NCBI RefSeq assembly: GCF_014117325.1
Contig: NZ_CP059732.1
Location: 8,135,501-8,199,500 of the forward strand
Source: Spirosoma foliorum
Lineage (GTDB): Bacteria > Bacteroidota > Bacteroidia > Cytophagales > Spirosomataceae
DNA: 64,000 nucleotides
Reading direction: 5' to 3'
Shown: positions 34,842 to 43,968 of the stretch, one piece after another
Layout: the number at the start of each line of letters is the position of its first letter
How positions within the stretch are numbered: position 1 is the stretch's first letter
The notes under the pieces: model-generated
Told to the model about the DNA's origin: nothing
Database searches by the model: none
The model's input: the letters and a program-made list of their open reading frames with translations, nothing else
Made by a program: the position numbers and the translations under genes

Positions 34842-36272
34842 ATGAAAAACCGTATCTATTTATTCCAACGTTGGCAGTTAATAGCCTGTGTACTTGTCGG
34901 TTTGGCTATCCGAAATGCCAATGCTCAAGCCCCCAATCTCCAGAAAATGACGTCGGAGGAGCGGACGGCTTATATGAATAAAATGCGGGCCGCGAGTCAG
35001 GAAGATTGGCAGAAGATGATGGACAAGCTCAATCTGAAACTACCCACTTTGCCACCACCTGCCGACGATCCTAAACGCCCCCAACATCTGAAGCCGAAAG
35101 AAGGCACAAACAACTGGTACGACGAAGCCGGTAACAACCATGGTCGGTCGGGTTGGGGTAACTGGACGAATTATGAGGAGGCTAAGGCAAATGACTACAT
35201 ACTACCAGATCCGCTAAAGCTGAAAAATGGCAAACCCGTAAAAGATGCTACTACTTGGTGGAAGCAGCGCAGGCCCGAAATTCTGAACGATTACCTGACG
35301 GAGATTTACGGAAAAACACCAACCAATACACCAAAGGTGACGTTTGTACCTTCTGGCATCGACAGTACGGTTCTGAACGGGAAAGCACTCCGGAAAATGA
35401 TCACGGGCAATGTCGATAATGCCCGATACCCGACCGTCACACCGAGTATTCCGGTTACCTATTATCGTCCGGTCAATGCATCCGGCAAGATCCCGCTGAT
35501 GGTCATCGTTTGGGGGGCGTTTCCACAACCTGTGGCAAACATCGAAAAACTGATTGATGCAGGTTGGGCCGTTGCGTTAGTGAATACGGGTGCTATTCAG
35601 GCAGACAACGGAGCAGGCTTGCATGAAGGAATCATCGGCCTGATGAACGGAGGCAAAGACCGCCAACCCGACGAATGGGGCGTATTAGCTGCCTGGAGTT
35701 GGGGATTGAGCCGCGTTCTTGATTATTTTGAAAAAGATAACACGATCAATGCCAAACAGATTGGTATTCAGGGACATTCGCGCTGGGGTAAAACGGCACT
35801 GCTGGCCGGCGCACTGGATCAACGCTGGGCTATCGTTTTCGCAAGTTGCTCTGGTTCATTGGGTGCGTCTTTGGAAAAGCGTAGCTGGGGGGAAACGATT
35901 GACAACGTAGCCAGTTCGGGCGAATACCACTGGATGGCGGGCAACTTCCTGAAATATGGCGGAAACTGGGCCGCCATGCCAGTTGATGCGCACGAGTTGA
36001 TGACGCTCATTGCCCCCCGACCCTTATTTATTACAGGCGGCACGAAAGACAGTTGGGCCGATCCCAAAGGCGAATTTCTAGCCTGCGTCGGTGCCAGTCC
36101 GGTTTATGAATTACTCGGCAAAAAAGGTGTAGGAACGACTACGATGCCCGCCCCCGATGTGTCGCTAATTGATGGCGAACTGGCTTTCCGAAATCACGAA
36201 GGAGGCCACGTCGATTCGCTCGATTGGCCGGTGTTTCTGGAATTTGCGAAGCGTGAATTTTCTAAAAAATAA
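34842..36272 (+). CDS. Glucuronoyl esterase, CE15 family
   Basis: A 476-residue secreted alpha/beta hydrolase. Signal peptide 1-28 (cut near ANAQAPN), a short helical extension at 34-65, then the CE15 domain. The nucleophile is Ser313 in the family motif GHSRWGK. The catalytic histidine is His456 or His452 in NHEGGHVD. CE15 enzymes cut the ester bond between 4-O-methylglucuronic acid on xylan and lignin alcohols. This gives a clear reason for the glucuronidase, transporter and dehydratases around it. The family call rests on the GxSRxGK motif and the surrounding RWAIVFASCSGSLGASL block. It follows the transporter by 42 bases. Confidence 0.88.
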   Translation: MKNRIYLFQRWQLIACVLVGLAIRNANAQAPNLQKMTSEERTAYMNKMRAASQEDWQKMMDKLNLKLPTLPPPADDPKRPQHLKPKEGTNNWYDEAGNNHGRSGWGNWTNYEEAKANDYILPDPLKLKNGKPVKDATTWWKQRRPEILNDYLTEIYGKTPTNTPKVTFVPSGIDSTVLNGKALRKMITGNVDNARYPTVTPSIPVTYYRPVNASGKIPLMVIVWGAFPQPVANIEKLIDAGWAVALVNTGAIQADNGAGLHEGIIGLMNGGKDRQPDEWGVLAAWSWGLSRVLDYFEKDNTINAKQIGIQGHSRWGKTALLAGALDQRWAIVFASCSGSLGASLEKRSWGETIDNVASSGEYHWMAGNFLKYGGNWAAMPVDAHELMTLIAPRPLFITGGTKDSWADPKGEFLACVGASPVYELLGKKGVGTTTMPAPDVSLIDGELAFRNHEGGHVDSLDWPVFLEFAKREFSKK

Positions 36273-36278
36273 GTTTGG

Positions 36279-36339
36279 GGCTGTACCTACGGGCTGAAGC
36301 CCGTGTATGAATTAGTATAAAAAGCCCATGGGTACAGCC
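36279..36339. repeat. Intergenic inverted repeat, family B copy 2
   Basis: GGCTGTACC at 36279-36287 faces GGTACAGCC at 36331-36339, with the internal small palindrome GGGCTGAAGCCC. It resembles the copy at 14339-14408. Confidence 0.75.
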
Positions 36340-36370
36340 AAAACCATATCTACGTCTAACGAGAGTAAAA

Positions 36371-37585
36371 ATGGGAATGTTACAAACCATGCGGTGGTTC
36401 GGGCCGAATGATCCGGTTTCGTTGATGGATATTCGGCAGGCAGGTTGCTCGGGTGTGGTTACGGCGCTTCATCAGATTCCGGTGGGCGAACTATGGACGA
36501 CTGAGGCCATTACTGAGCGCAAACAGCTAGTTGAAGCTGGCAATCAGCGCTATTCACCCTTGCACTGGACCGTAGTCGAAAGTTTACCGGTGCACGAAGA
36601 CATCAAAAAAGGGCGGCCAACCCGAGCTAATTACATTGAAAACTACAAACAGTCGATTCGGAATCTGGCGGCTTGTGGCATCAACACGGTCTGTTACAAT
36701 TTCATGCCGGTGCTCGATTGGTCGCGCACGAACCTGAATTACGAAATGCCCGATGGTTCGCGCGCGCTCCGGTTCGTTTGGGAAGATTTCGCTGTGTTCG
36801 ATCTGTGCATCCTCAAACGCCCCGGTGCCGAAACCGATTACGAACCCGAAATCATTGAGTCGGCTCACCAGAAATTCAGCCAGATGACGGCTGAGCAGAT
36901 TACTGAACTGTCGAACATTGTGCTGTTGGGCTTGCCCGGTTCCGAAGAAGCATTTACCCTTGCTACGTTTCAGGGTTTGCTGGATGAATATGCCATTATT
37001 GGCGATGCTGAGCTTCGCGAGAATCTCTATTACTTTATCCAGCAAGTAGCCCCCGTTGCACAGGAAGTGGGCGTTAATCTGTGTATTCACCCCGATGACC
37101 CACCATATCCATTGTTAGGCCTACCCCGCGTCGTGAGTACAGAATCGGATTTAGCTCAGTTGATGGCTGCCTGCAGTGTAACAGCCAACGGGATTACGTT
37201 CTGTACCGGTTCATTAGGCATTCGCGCTGATAATGATCTGCCTGCCATGATTCGTCGCTTTGGCGAACGCATTCATTTCATTCATTTACGAACGACCAAA
37301 CGTGAAGAAGACGGAACCTCAGTCCGGCCTGGCATCTTCCACGAAGCCGACCATTTGGCAGGTGATGTCGATATGTACGCCGTTGTGAAGGAGATCGTTC
37401 TGGAACAGAAACGACGTTCAACAGCAGGTGTGGGTGAAATTAATATTCCCATGCGCCCCGACCACGGACACCAAATGCTCGACGATTTGCATAAGAAAAC
37501 GTATCCCGGCTATTCGGCCATTGGTCGCCTGCGCGGATTGGCAGAGTTACGGGGTTTAGAAATGGGTATTGAGCGGAGTTTGTGA
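36371..37585 (+). CDS. uxuA: Mannonate dehydratase
   Basis: A 404-residue cytosolic UxuA, which converts D-mannonate to 2-keto-3-deoxy-D-gluconate. It has no leader and starts [18 protein letters not shown], the classic UxuA beginning. Family blocks are [39 protein letters not shown] with metal-binding residues, [15 protein letters not shown] and [10 protein letters not shown]. It is about the usual length. It lies between the CE15 esterase and GH67 genes, and with the SDR downstream it completes the isomerase pathway after fructuronate. A uronate isomerase (UxaC) is not in the window and must be elsewhere. Confidence 0.95.
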   Translation: MGMLQTMRWFGPNDPVSLMDIRQAGCSGVVTALHQIPVGELWTTEAITERKQLVEAGNQRYSPLHWTVVESLPVHEDIKKGRPTRANYIENYKQSIRNLAACGINTVCYNFMPVLDWSRTNLNYEMPDGSRALRFVWEDFAVFDLCILKRPGAETDYEPEIIESAHQKFSQMTAEQITELSNIVLLGLPGSEEAFTLATFQGLLDEYAIIGDAELRENLYYFIQQVAPVAQEVGVNLCIHPDDPPYPLLGLPRVVSTESDLAQLMAACSVTANGITFCTGSLGIRADNDLPAMIRRFGERIHFIHLRTTKREEDGTSVRPGIFHEADHLAGDVDMYAVVKEIVLEQKRRSTAGVGEINIPMRPDHGHQMLDDLHKKTYPGYSAIGRLRGLAELRGLEMGIERSL

Positions 37586-37592
37586 TTTCAAA

Positions 37593-37709
37593 CTGGCGCG
37601 GGTATTTACCCGTGCCTAGTCATATAGCCAGTATTCACTGGCGTTCTGTCTGTACATGCGTCAGCGAATGCTGACTATATTAGTAGGCACGGGTGAATAC
37701 CCGCGCCAG
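37593..37709. repeat. Long intergenic palindromic element, family A copy 3
   Basis: A 117-bp copy of the family A element. The left end CTGGCGCGGGTATTTACCCG matches copies 1 and 2 with base changes that keep pairing with the right end. Confidence 0.88.
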
Positions 37710-37722
37710 AATCTTACTAAAA

Positions 37723-39891
37723 ATGAAACGATTAATTTTCTGCCTTTTACTACTCAGTAATCTGGCTCACGCTGACGATGGCTATCGCCTTTGGCTGAAA
37801 TACGACCTAATTAAAGACGTAGCCAAACGAGAGGAGTACGCCCGCTCGTGCCAGTTTATTGCCGTAAGCAATCAAAGCCCGATTTTGAAATCAGCTGCTG
37901 ATGAGTTGCAAATGGGCTTACAGGGATTATTAGGAAAATCTATCCCTATTGTTGCCAGTGCTGGAAGTCGAACAGGAGGTGTACTTTTGACCGTCAGTAA
38001 AGACGCTAGCGCAGATCCGCAGCAACTAACACAGGAAGGCTATCGGATTACAAGCCGAACGACTATCAATATTGCAAGCAAATCGGATAAGGGGATACTC
38101 TATGGCGTTTTCGCCTTACTGCGACAAGTACAAATGGGCCAGCCAATTGCTAATCTTTCTCTGAATAGCAATCCCAAAATCCGCTACCGGCTGCTCAATC
38201 ACTGGGACAATACGAACGGAACGATCGAGCGTGGGTATGCAGGTGAGTCACTTTGGAAATGGTATGAACTACCTGCCACGGTTGATCCGCGCTACCGTGA
38301 TTACGCCCGTGCTAATGCCTCAATCGGTATCAATGGAACCGTTGTCAATAATGTGAATGCCAGTGCCCGCTTTCTAACTGCCGAGTATTTAGAAAAGGTA
38401 GCTGCCCTCGCCAATGTCTTTCGAGCTTACGGAATACGGGTGTATTTGTCGGTTTATTTTCCGGCTCCGAAAACTATTGGTGGACTAAAAACGGCCGATC
38501 CACTCGACCCTGAAGTGCGAAAATGGTGGGCCGATAAAACCAACGAGATTTACAAACTCATTCCCGATTTTGGCGGATTTCTGGTCAAAGCTAACTCCGA
38601 AGGTGAGCCAGGGCCACAAGATTATGGACGTACTCATGCTGACGGCGCTAACATGCTGGCCGAAGCCCTGACTCCCTACGATGGCATTGTGATGTGGCGC
38701 GCCTTCGTCTACAAAGCCGACCCCAAGGCAGATCGGTTTAAAGCCGCTCACGAAGAATTTACCCCTCTCGATGGCAAATTCGACAAGAAGGTGATTATTC
38801 AGGTCAAGAACGGCCCGATTGATTTTCAGCCGCGCGAACCCTTCTCCCCCTTGTTTGGGAATATGCCCAAAACGCCCCTGTCGATGGAGTTTCAGATTAC
38901 GCAGGAGTACACGGGTTTTGCAACGCATTGGGTCTATGAAGCACCAATTTTTAAAGAATGTCTGGAATCAGATACTTACATAAAAGGTAAAGTAGAAGCA
39001 TCCCCAGAACCCACCTTAGGTAAATTTGTCGTGAGAGGTAAAGATTTACCAGTCGATCCATCAACTGTTGCGCGAGTAATCGACGGAAGTTTGCACGGCT
39101 ATAAAATGACCGCCATTGCGGGGGTAGCTAATACAGGCTCCGACCGAAACTGGACCGGCAACCCGATGGCACAAGCCAACTGGTATGCCTACGGACGACT
39201 GGCTTGGGATCATACCTTGTCGTCGGAAGCCATTGCTAACGAGTGGATCAAGATGACCCTCACCAGCGAACCGAAAGCCGTTAAGACCATTGCGAATTTG
39301 ATGCTGAAATCGCGGGAGATTTACGTTGACTATAACACGCCCATCGGTTTGTCTCGTCCGTGGTCGGGTGTACATTTTGCGCCTGAACCCTGGCAGGAAA
39401 AAAGCGCTCGTCCCGATTGGACCGCCATCTACTACCATCGGGCCGACTCCATTGGGCTTGGTTTCGACCGGACAGCTACGGGTAGCAATGCGCTGGCACA
39501 GTACAGACCAGAAGTTCAGAAACAATGGAATAACCCGGAAACCTGCCCGCTGCCCTATTTACTCTGGTTTCATCATGTGCCGTGGACCAAAAAGCTAAGT
39601 TCTGGCCGAACGCTTTGGGATGAACTCTGTACCCGTTTCTATACGGGTGCCGATTCGGTTAGGTGGATGCAGCAGCAATGGGCGCAGGTCAAACCAGCCA
39701 TTGATCCTGAAATTTTTGCCGATGTAACGGGGCGGTTGGCAACTCAACACAAGGAAGCCATCTGGTGGCGCGATTCTTGGATTTTGTATCTCCAGACCTA
39801 CTCCAAACAACCCATCCCAGCCCCTTTCCCGAAACCAGAACGGACGCTGGAGGATGTTAAACGCTTATCCGAAATTTATAAATTACGCTAG
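37723..39891 (+). CDS. Alpha-glucuronidase, GH67 family
   Basis: A 722-residue secreted GH67 enzyme; the start at 37723 gives the leader MKRLIFCLLLLSNLAHA, while the longer frame from 37693 begins inside a repeat. The N-terminal beta domain (about 18-140) is followed by a TIM barrel and a C-terminal helical dimerisation domain. Comparing with the characterised Cellvibrio enzyme (E292, D365, E393), the matching residues are Glu293 in NSEGEPGP, Asp367 in NGPIDFQPRE and Glu395 in QITQEYTG. GH67 enzymes remove 4-O-methylglucuronate from the end of xylooligosaccharides, so it acts after the GH10 xylanase encoded downstream. The stop overlaps the next start by one base. Confidence 0.95.
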   Translation: MKRLIFCLLLLSNLAHADDGYRLWLKYDLIKDVAKREEYARSCQFIAVSNQSPILKSAADELQMGLQGLLGKSIPIVASAGSRTGGVLLTVSKDASADPQQLTQEGYRITSRTTINIASKSDKGILYGVFALLRQVQMGQPIANLSLNSNPKIRYRLLNHWDNTNGTIERGYAGESLWKWYELPATVDPRYRDYARANASIGINGTVVNNVNASARFLTAEYLEKVAALANVFRAYGIRVYLSVYFPAPKTIGGLKTADPLDPEVRKWWADKTNEIYKLIPDFGGFLVKANSEGEPGPQDYGRTHADGANMLAEALTPYDGIVMWRAFVYKADPKADRFKAAHEEFTPLDGKFDKKVIIQVKNGPIDFQPREPFSPLFGNMPKTPLSMEFQITQEYTGFATHWVYEAPIFKECLESDTYIKGKVEASPEPTLGKFVVRGKDLPVDPSTVARVIDGSLHGYKMTAIAGVANTGSDRNWTGNPMAQANWYAYGRLAWDHTLSSEAIANEWIKMTLTSEPKAVKTIANLMLKSREIYVDYNTPIGLSRPWSGVHFAPEPWQEKSARPDWTAIYYHRADSIGLGFDRTATGSNALAQYRPEVQKQWNNPETCPLPYLLWFHHVPWTKKLSSGRTLWDELCTRFYTGADSVRWMQQQWAQVKPAIDPEIFADVTGRLATQHKEAIWWRDSWILYLQTYSKQPIPAPFPKPERTLEDVKRLSEIYKLR

Positions 39892-40694
39892 TGGAACAAA
39901 TACACAATACCCCCGTCGACGGTCAGCCGTCACCCAATTATTCTGTTTTTTCGCTCGAAGGTAAACTTGCCCTGATCACCGGGGGAGGCAGTGGTATCGG
40001 TCTCGATATTGCCCGTTGTATGGTGCAGGCTGGAGGGCGCGTTGTTATCACTGGTCGGCGGGAACAGCCGTTACAAGAGGCCGTTGTCACTTTGGGCGAA
40101 CGGGCTCATTACATGGTTAATGACGTAACGAATCGGGCCTCGTTAGATGAATTGGTCGAGCAAATTGAATCGACGTATGGCCCCATTGATACACTGGTGA
40201 ACAATGCCGGGATCAACATGAAAAAACCCGCATTGGAAGTCACCGATGAAGATTTCGACCGAATTGTCCATACGAACCTGAACTCGGTTTTTAGCCTGAC
40301 CCGCGCCTGTGCCAAACGAATGATGGCTCGCAAAAGTGGTTCCATTATTATGATATCGTCGATGGCAGCCTACTACGGCATTGACCGGGTGGCGGCTTAT
40401 GCAGCGTCTAAATCCGGGGTGGAGGGTATGGTGAAGGTGCTGGCGTCGGAGTTTTCCGGCAATGGGGTTCGGGTCAATGCCATTGCGCCCGGTTTCATTG
40501 AGACTGCGATGAGTAAAACGGCGATGGGTGGCGACCCCGACCGTTTCGCTCGTGCCATGCGCCGGACACCGATGGGAAAATTTGGTCAACCCGAAGACAT
40601 CGGCTGGGCCGCTGTTTTCCTGGCTTCCGAAGCCGCCAAATACATCACTGGGGCTTCTTTGCCGGTCGATGGCGGCAATTCGATTGGGTTTTAA
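39891..40694 (+). CDS. SDR oxidoreductase, probably fructuronate reductase-like
   Basis: A 267-residue short-chain dehydrogenase starting with GTG that overlaps the GH67 stop (TAGTG), so the two are translationally coupled. The cofactor motif is TGGGSGIG near residues 29-36, the NNAG block is present, and the catalytic tyrosine and lysine are in YAASKSG. The IMISSMAAYYG serine strand precedes it. It resembles KduD/gluconate 5-dehydrogenase types. Since the pathway needs a fructuronate-to-mannonate reductase and no UxuB is seen, this gene is the best candidate; that assignment is from context. Confidence 0.82.
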   Translation: MEQIHNTPVDGQPSPNYSVFSLEGKLALITGGGSGIGLDIARCMVQAGGRVVITGRREQPLQEAVVTLGERAHYMVNDVTNRASLDELVEQIESTYGPIDTLVNNAGINMKKPALEVTDEDFDRIVHTNLNSVFSLTRACAKRMMARKSGSIIMISSMAAYYGIDRVAAYAASKSGVEGMVKVLASEFSGNGVRVNAIAPGFIETAMSKTAMGGDPDRFARAMRRTPMGKFGQPEDIGWAAVFLASEAAKYITGASLPVDGGNSIGF

Positions 40695-40710
40695 AACTCC
40701 CTTGTTGGTG

Positions 40711-40746
40711 ATTGTGGTGTCGGGTTGAAGAACCCGACACCACAAT
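40711..40746. repeat. Perfect 16-bp intergenic hairpin
   Basis: ATTGTGGTGTCGGGTT at 40711-40726 pairs with AACCCGACACCACAAT at 40731-40746 around a GAAG loop. The word GGTGTCGG also starts the multi-hairpin at 57319. Confidence 0.88.
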
Positions 40747-40767
40747 ACGACAAATTAGCTCGCAATT

Positions 40768-41850
40768 ATGAACCAACGCTTCATCTATTCATTGCTCATT
40801 GGCGCGATAGTATTACTCGGTTCAGCCCTAAAACCGCACTTAGTTGAACCGACGCTCAAATCCGCCTATAAAGATTATTTCCCAATTGGTGTAGCGGTTG
40901 GCCCTCGAAATCTGGTCGGCCCGGAAGCCGAGTTGATTCTCAGGCAGTTCAACAGCCTGACGGCGGAGAACGCGATGAAAATGGGGCCCATTCACCCGGA
41001 AGAAAATACGTACTACTGGAAAGATGCGGATGCCATTGTCGACTTTGCGCAGAAACACGGCATGAAAGTTCGGGGGCATAACCTGTGCTGGCATCAGCAA
41101 ACGCCGAAATGGCTGTTCACGGATGCGGAGGGTAAAACGGTATCGAAAGAGGTTTTGCTGAAACGTTTGAAAGATCACATTACCGAAGTGGTAACCCGTT
41201 ATAAAGGCAAGATTTATCAGTGGGATGTCGTGAACGAAGCCATTGATGATAACGCCCAGAAATTTCTGCGCGATTCGCCCTGGTCGCAGATATGCGGAGA
41301 GGAATTCATTGCAAAAGCCTTTGAATACGCTCACGAAGCCGACCCTAACGCGCAACTCGTGTATAACGACTACAATACCGAGCGGCCTAGCAAGCGCGAC
41401 CGTATTTATCAGTTGCTGAAGAAGTTAGTCGATGCGAAAGTGCCTATTCATGGGGTTGGCTTGCAGGGGCATTGGTCAATTTACGAACCGGGTGAGCTAG
41501 CACTGGAGGCTGCGATTGACAAATTTTCGTCGTTGGGCCTGAAGGTACAGATCACCGAACTGGACGTATCGGTCTATCCGGCAGAGCAGGGTGGTCGACG
41601 CGACAAACGGCCTGACGAGTCGGATGCGTTTACGCCAGAGATGGCACAGAAACAGGAAGAGCAGTATCGGAATGTATTTCGGATTTTCCGTGAAAAGAAA
41701 CAGGAGATTACAGGCGTAACCTTCTGGAATGTCTCTGACAAACATTCGTGGTTGGACTCGCATCCGGTAGCGGGTCGCAAAAACTACCCGCTGCTGTTTG
41801 ATGCCAACCTAAAGCCGAAGAAAGCGTATTATGAAGTTGTGAAGTTTTGA
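40768..41850 (+). CDS. Endo-1,4-beta-xylanase, GH10 family
   Basis: A 360-residue GH10 xylanase with an N-terminal hydrophobic signal (residues 1-20). It is a single-domain TIM barrel with no carbohydrate-binding module. Family blocks are FNSLTAENAMKMGPI, VRGHNLCWHQQTP, the acid/base Glu157 in WDVVNEA, and the nucleophile Glu264 in ITELDVSV. The WNVSDKHSWLD block closes the active site. It cuts the beta-1,4-xylan backbone to oligosaccharides bearing glucuronate at the non-reducing side, the right substrate for GH67. It follows the SDR gene after a hairpin. Confidence 0.95.
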   Translation: MNQRFIYSLLIGAIVLLGSALKPHLVEPTLKSAYKDYFPIGVAVGPRNLVGPEAELILRQFNSLTAENAMKMGPIHPEENTYYWKDADAIVDFAQKHGMKVRGHNLCWHQQTPKWLFTDAEGKTVSKEVLLKRLKDHITEVVTRYKGKIYQWDVVNEAIDDNAQKFLRDSPWSQICGEEFIAKAFEYAHEADPNAQLVYNDYNTERPSKRDRIYQLLKKLVDAKVPIHGVGLQGHWSIYEPGELALEAAIDKFSSLGLKVQITELDVSVYPAEQGGRRDKRPDESDAFTPEMAQKQEEQYRNVFRIFREKKQEITGVTFWNVSDKHSWLDSHPVAGRKNYPLLFDANLKPKKAYYEVVKF

Positions 41851-41884
41851 CAGGTTTCTCGCAGGTGTTTACAACAAGTTCTAC

Positions 41885-41965
41885 TTTTGACAGGATTAAC
41901 AGGATAAAACAGGATTTTCTATCTCACTTTTTAAATCCTGTTTTATCCTGTTAATCCTGTCAAAA
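41885..41965. repeat. Intergenic inverted repeat, family D copy 2
   Basis: Perfect 33-bp arms at 41885-41917 and 41933-41965 built on GACAGGATTAACAGGAT, with outer T and A runs. The related imperfect copy is at 7999-8061. Confidence 0.9.
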
Positions 41966-41974
41966 ATTTACATT

Positions 41975-43216
41975 ATGAAACGAACATCGACATTACGACT
42001 TTTAATGGGTGGGTTGCTGCTCTTTACTCACTACAGCTGGGGGCAAACGAAACCCAAAAAAGCCCTGTTTGTCATTGTTGATGGGATTCCGGCAGATGTG
42101 ATTGAAAAGCAACCCACGCGAAACCTCAAAGCCATTGCCAAAGAAGGCGGTTATGCACGGGCGTATGTTGGCGGGCAGAAAAACACGTATTCACAGACAC
42201 CAACCATCTCGGCAGTGGGTTATAATAGTCTGCTTACGGGTACCTGGGTCAACAAACACAATGTATGGGACAATAGCATTAAAGCCCCCAATTATCAGTA
42301 TTGGACCATCTTTCGCTTTTTTGAAAGCCAGTATCCCTTCAAAAAAAGTGCTGTCTTCTCCACTTGGCTCGATAATCGAACCAAGTTAATCGGCGAAGAT
42401 TTACCACAAACCGGCCACCTCCGAATCGATTATTCATTCGATGGATTGGAGCACGATACTTTACTATATCGGCACGATAAAGAGTCGGAGTATATCCATC
42501 AGATTGATGAGAAGGTTGTCAACGAAGCCGCTCAGTATATTCAAAATGAAAGCCCCGATTTAGCGTGGGTGTACCTCGAATATACCGATGATATGGGACA
42601 TAAATACGGCGACAGTGAGCAGTTCTACAAAGCCGTCAACATTATGGATGACCAAATTGGGAGGCTTTGGAAGGCCATCCAATATCGTCAGAAAACCTAT
42701 AGCGAAGACTGGCAACTGTTCATCACTACCGATCACGGGCGAACGGTTGAAACGGGTAAAAACCACGGTGGCCAATCGGATCGGGAGCGAGCCACCTGGA
42801 TCGTGACCAATGCCAAAGACCTGAATAGTCAGTTTAAAAAGAACACGCCCGGTATTGTCGATATTATGCCAACATTGGCTCGTCATCTGCAACTGACAAT
42901 TCCGAAGGAACAGGCTTTTGAAATAGATGGCGTTCCGCTAACTGGTAAACTGTCGATTGTGGAGCCAACTGTTAAAAAAGAGGGAAGCAAGATTGCCTTG
43001 AATTGGAAAGCGGTGGAACCAGAGGGAACCGTAAAAGTCTGGGTTTCGACCACCAATCACTTCGAAGAAGGCAAGCGCGACGACTACAGATTGCTTGGTG
43101 AATTTCCTGTAAAAGCAGAAGCGGCAATGATCGATGTATCGACCTTTCCCAAAGGGTTCTTTAAGATCGTATTGGAAGGACGGTATAATCACCTATCGCG
43201 TTGGATTGTTGAGTGA
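41975..43216 (+). CDS. Alkaline phosphatase family protein (nucleotide pyrophosphatase type)
   Basis: A 413-residue secreted enzyme with a signal peptide at 1-23 (cut near SWGQTKP). The fold is that of type I phosphodiesterase/nucleotide pyrophosphatase: first metal aspartate in [11 protein letters not shown], catalytic Thr/Ser in the [14 protein letters not shown] block, and the metal-binding [10 protein letters not shown] and TTDHGRT motifs in the C-terminal half, with KNHGGQSD as the last metal site. The last 90 residues form a fibronectin-like strand domain. The substrate is unknown. It closes the plus-strand carbohydrate block, but a functional link to xylan is not evident. Confidence 0.85.
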   Translation: MKRTSTLRLLMGGLLLFTHYSWGQTKPKKALFVIVDGIPADVIEKQPTRNLKAIAKEGGYARAYVGGQKNTYSQTPTISAVGYNSLLTGTWVNKHNVWDNSIKAPNYQYWTIFRFFESQYPFKKSAVFSTWLDNRTKLIGEDLPQTGHLRIDYSFDGLEHDTLLYRHDKESEYIHQIDEKVVNEAAQYIQNESPDLAWVYLEYTDDMGHKYGDSEQFYKAVNIMDDQIGRLWKAIQYRQKTYSEDWQLFITTDHGRTVETGKNHGGQSDRERATWIVTNAKDLNSQFKKNTPGIVDIMPTLARHLQLTIPKEQAFEIDGVPLTGKLSIVEPTVKKEGSKIALNWKAVEPEGTVKVWVSTTNHFEEGKRDDYRLLGEFPVKAEAAMIDVSTFPKGFFKIVLEGRYNHLSRWIVE

Positions 43217-43230
43217 GATGTATTATTGTG

Positions 43231-43298
43231 ATTTTTGTCATCTCGACGAGAGATCTCAAGGTAGTGATATTGAGATCTCTCGTCGAGATGACAAAAAT
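43231..43298. repeat. Intergenic inverted repeat, family C copy 3
   Basis: Perfect 29-bp arms at 43231-43259 and 43270-43298 built on GTCATCTCGACGAGAGATCT. The flanking T and A runs are kept, so it can act as a terminator for the two convergent genes. Confidence 0.9.
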
Positions 43299-43343
43299 AG
43301 AATGGTTAATAAGAGTCTGAATCTCGAATACAGGCTAAAAAAT

Positions 43344-43799
43344 CTACTGCACGCGTGTCCAGGTTTTTGATTTTCCCAGAAAACTCAAGCCCATAACGTA
43401 ACCGCGCAGATCAATGGCATTTGGGCCTTTGAGCGATACTTCGCAGCTGTAGGTCTTGCCATCTTCAGGGTTATAAATCTCTCCGTCGCCCCAGGTATTA
43501 TTGCCTTTATATGTCAGATTCGTCAACAAGACTACCTGCATAAGCGGGCGGTTTCGCAGTTTTTCGTCAGGATTTTCTTTATCGACTTTTGGTTTTCCGG
43601 TGCCCGGCTCGTTAGGTTCCAGCATCCAGACTAGTTTGCCATAGTATTTATTACCCTGTTTATAAATCTGAACCTGATTTCTCTTTTTGGAACTGAGCCA
43701 TTTGCCTAAAAGCGCATCGGGATCGTCGGCTTTGGAAGCGAAGGAAGCCAATGAAAAGCAAACGATCAGGAACAACGTGGTTAAGCGTAACGGGTTCAT
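43344..43799 (-). CDS. DUF2147 domain-containing secreted protein
   Basis: A 151-residue protein with a signal peptide at 1-24 (cut near FASKADDP). The mature part is the DUF2147 lipocalin-like barrel: LLGKWLSSKKRNQVQIYKQG, GKLVWMLEPNEPGTGKPKVD, LLTNLTYKGNNTWGDGEIYNP, GKTYSCEVSL and the ending GLSFLGKSKTWTRV. The family is found in the periplasm of many Gram-negative bacteria and its ligand is not known. Length is standard. The gene points toward the alkaline-phosphatase-type gene and shares its terminator hairpin. Confidence 0.9.
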   Translation of the reverse strand: MNPLRLTTLFLIVCFSLASFASKADDPDALLGKWLSSKKRNQVQIYKQGNKYYGKLVWMLEPNEPGTGKPKVDKENPDEKLRNRPLMQVVLLTNLTYKGNNTWGDGEIYNPEDGKTYSCEVSLKGPNAIDLRGYVMGLSFLGKSKTWTRVQ

Positions 43800-43819
43800 A
43801 CGTGAGTGTTTTTAGTATA

Positions 43820-43918
43820 CAGGACTTTGGTAAAAAAAACGGGCCATAGTTTAATTAAGGGGCAAGATTAATTATGGTTCGCTGTTGCGATGGCACGGCT
43901 TTTTGCCAAAGTCCTGTT
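43820..43918. repeat. Imperfect inverted repeat upstream of the DUF2147 gene
   Basis: CAGGACTTTGGTAAAAA at the left faces TTTTTGCCAAAGTCCTG at the right, one mismatch in 17. It lies in the leader region of the DUF2147 gene. Confidence 0.7.
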
Positions 43919-43968
43919 ATATAAACGTATGAAAAGAGGTTTTGTCGATTGGCACGTTAAATAATTCG

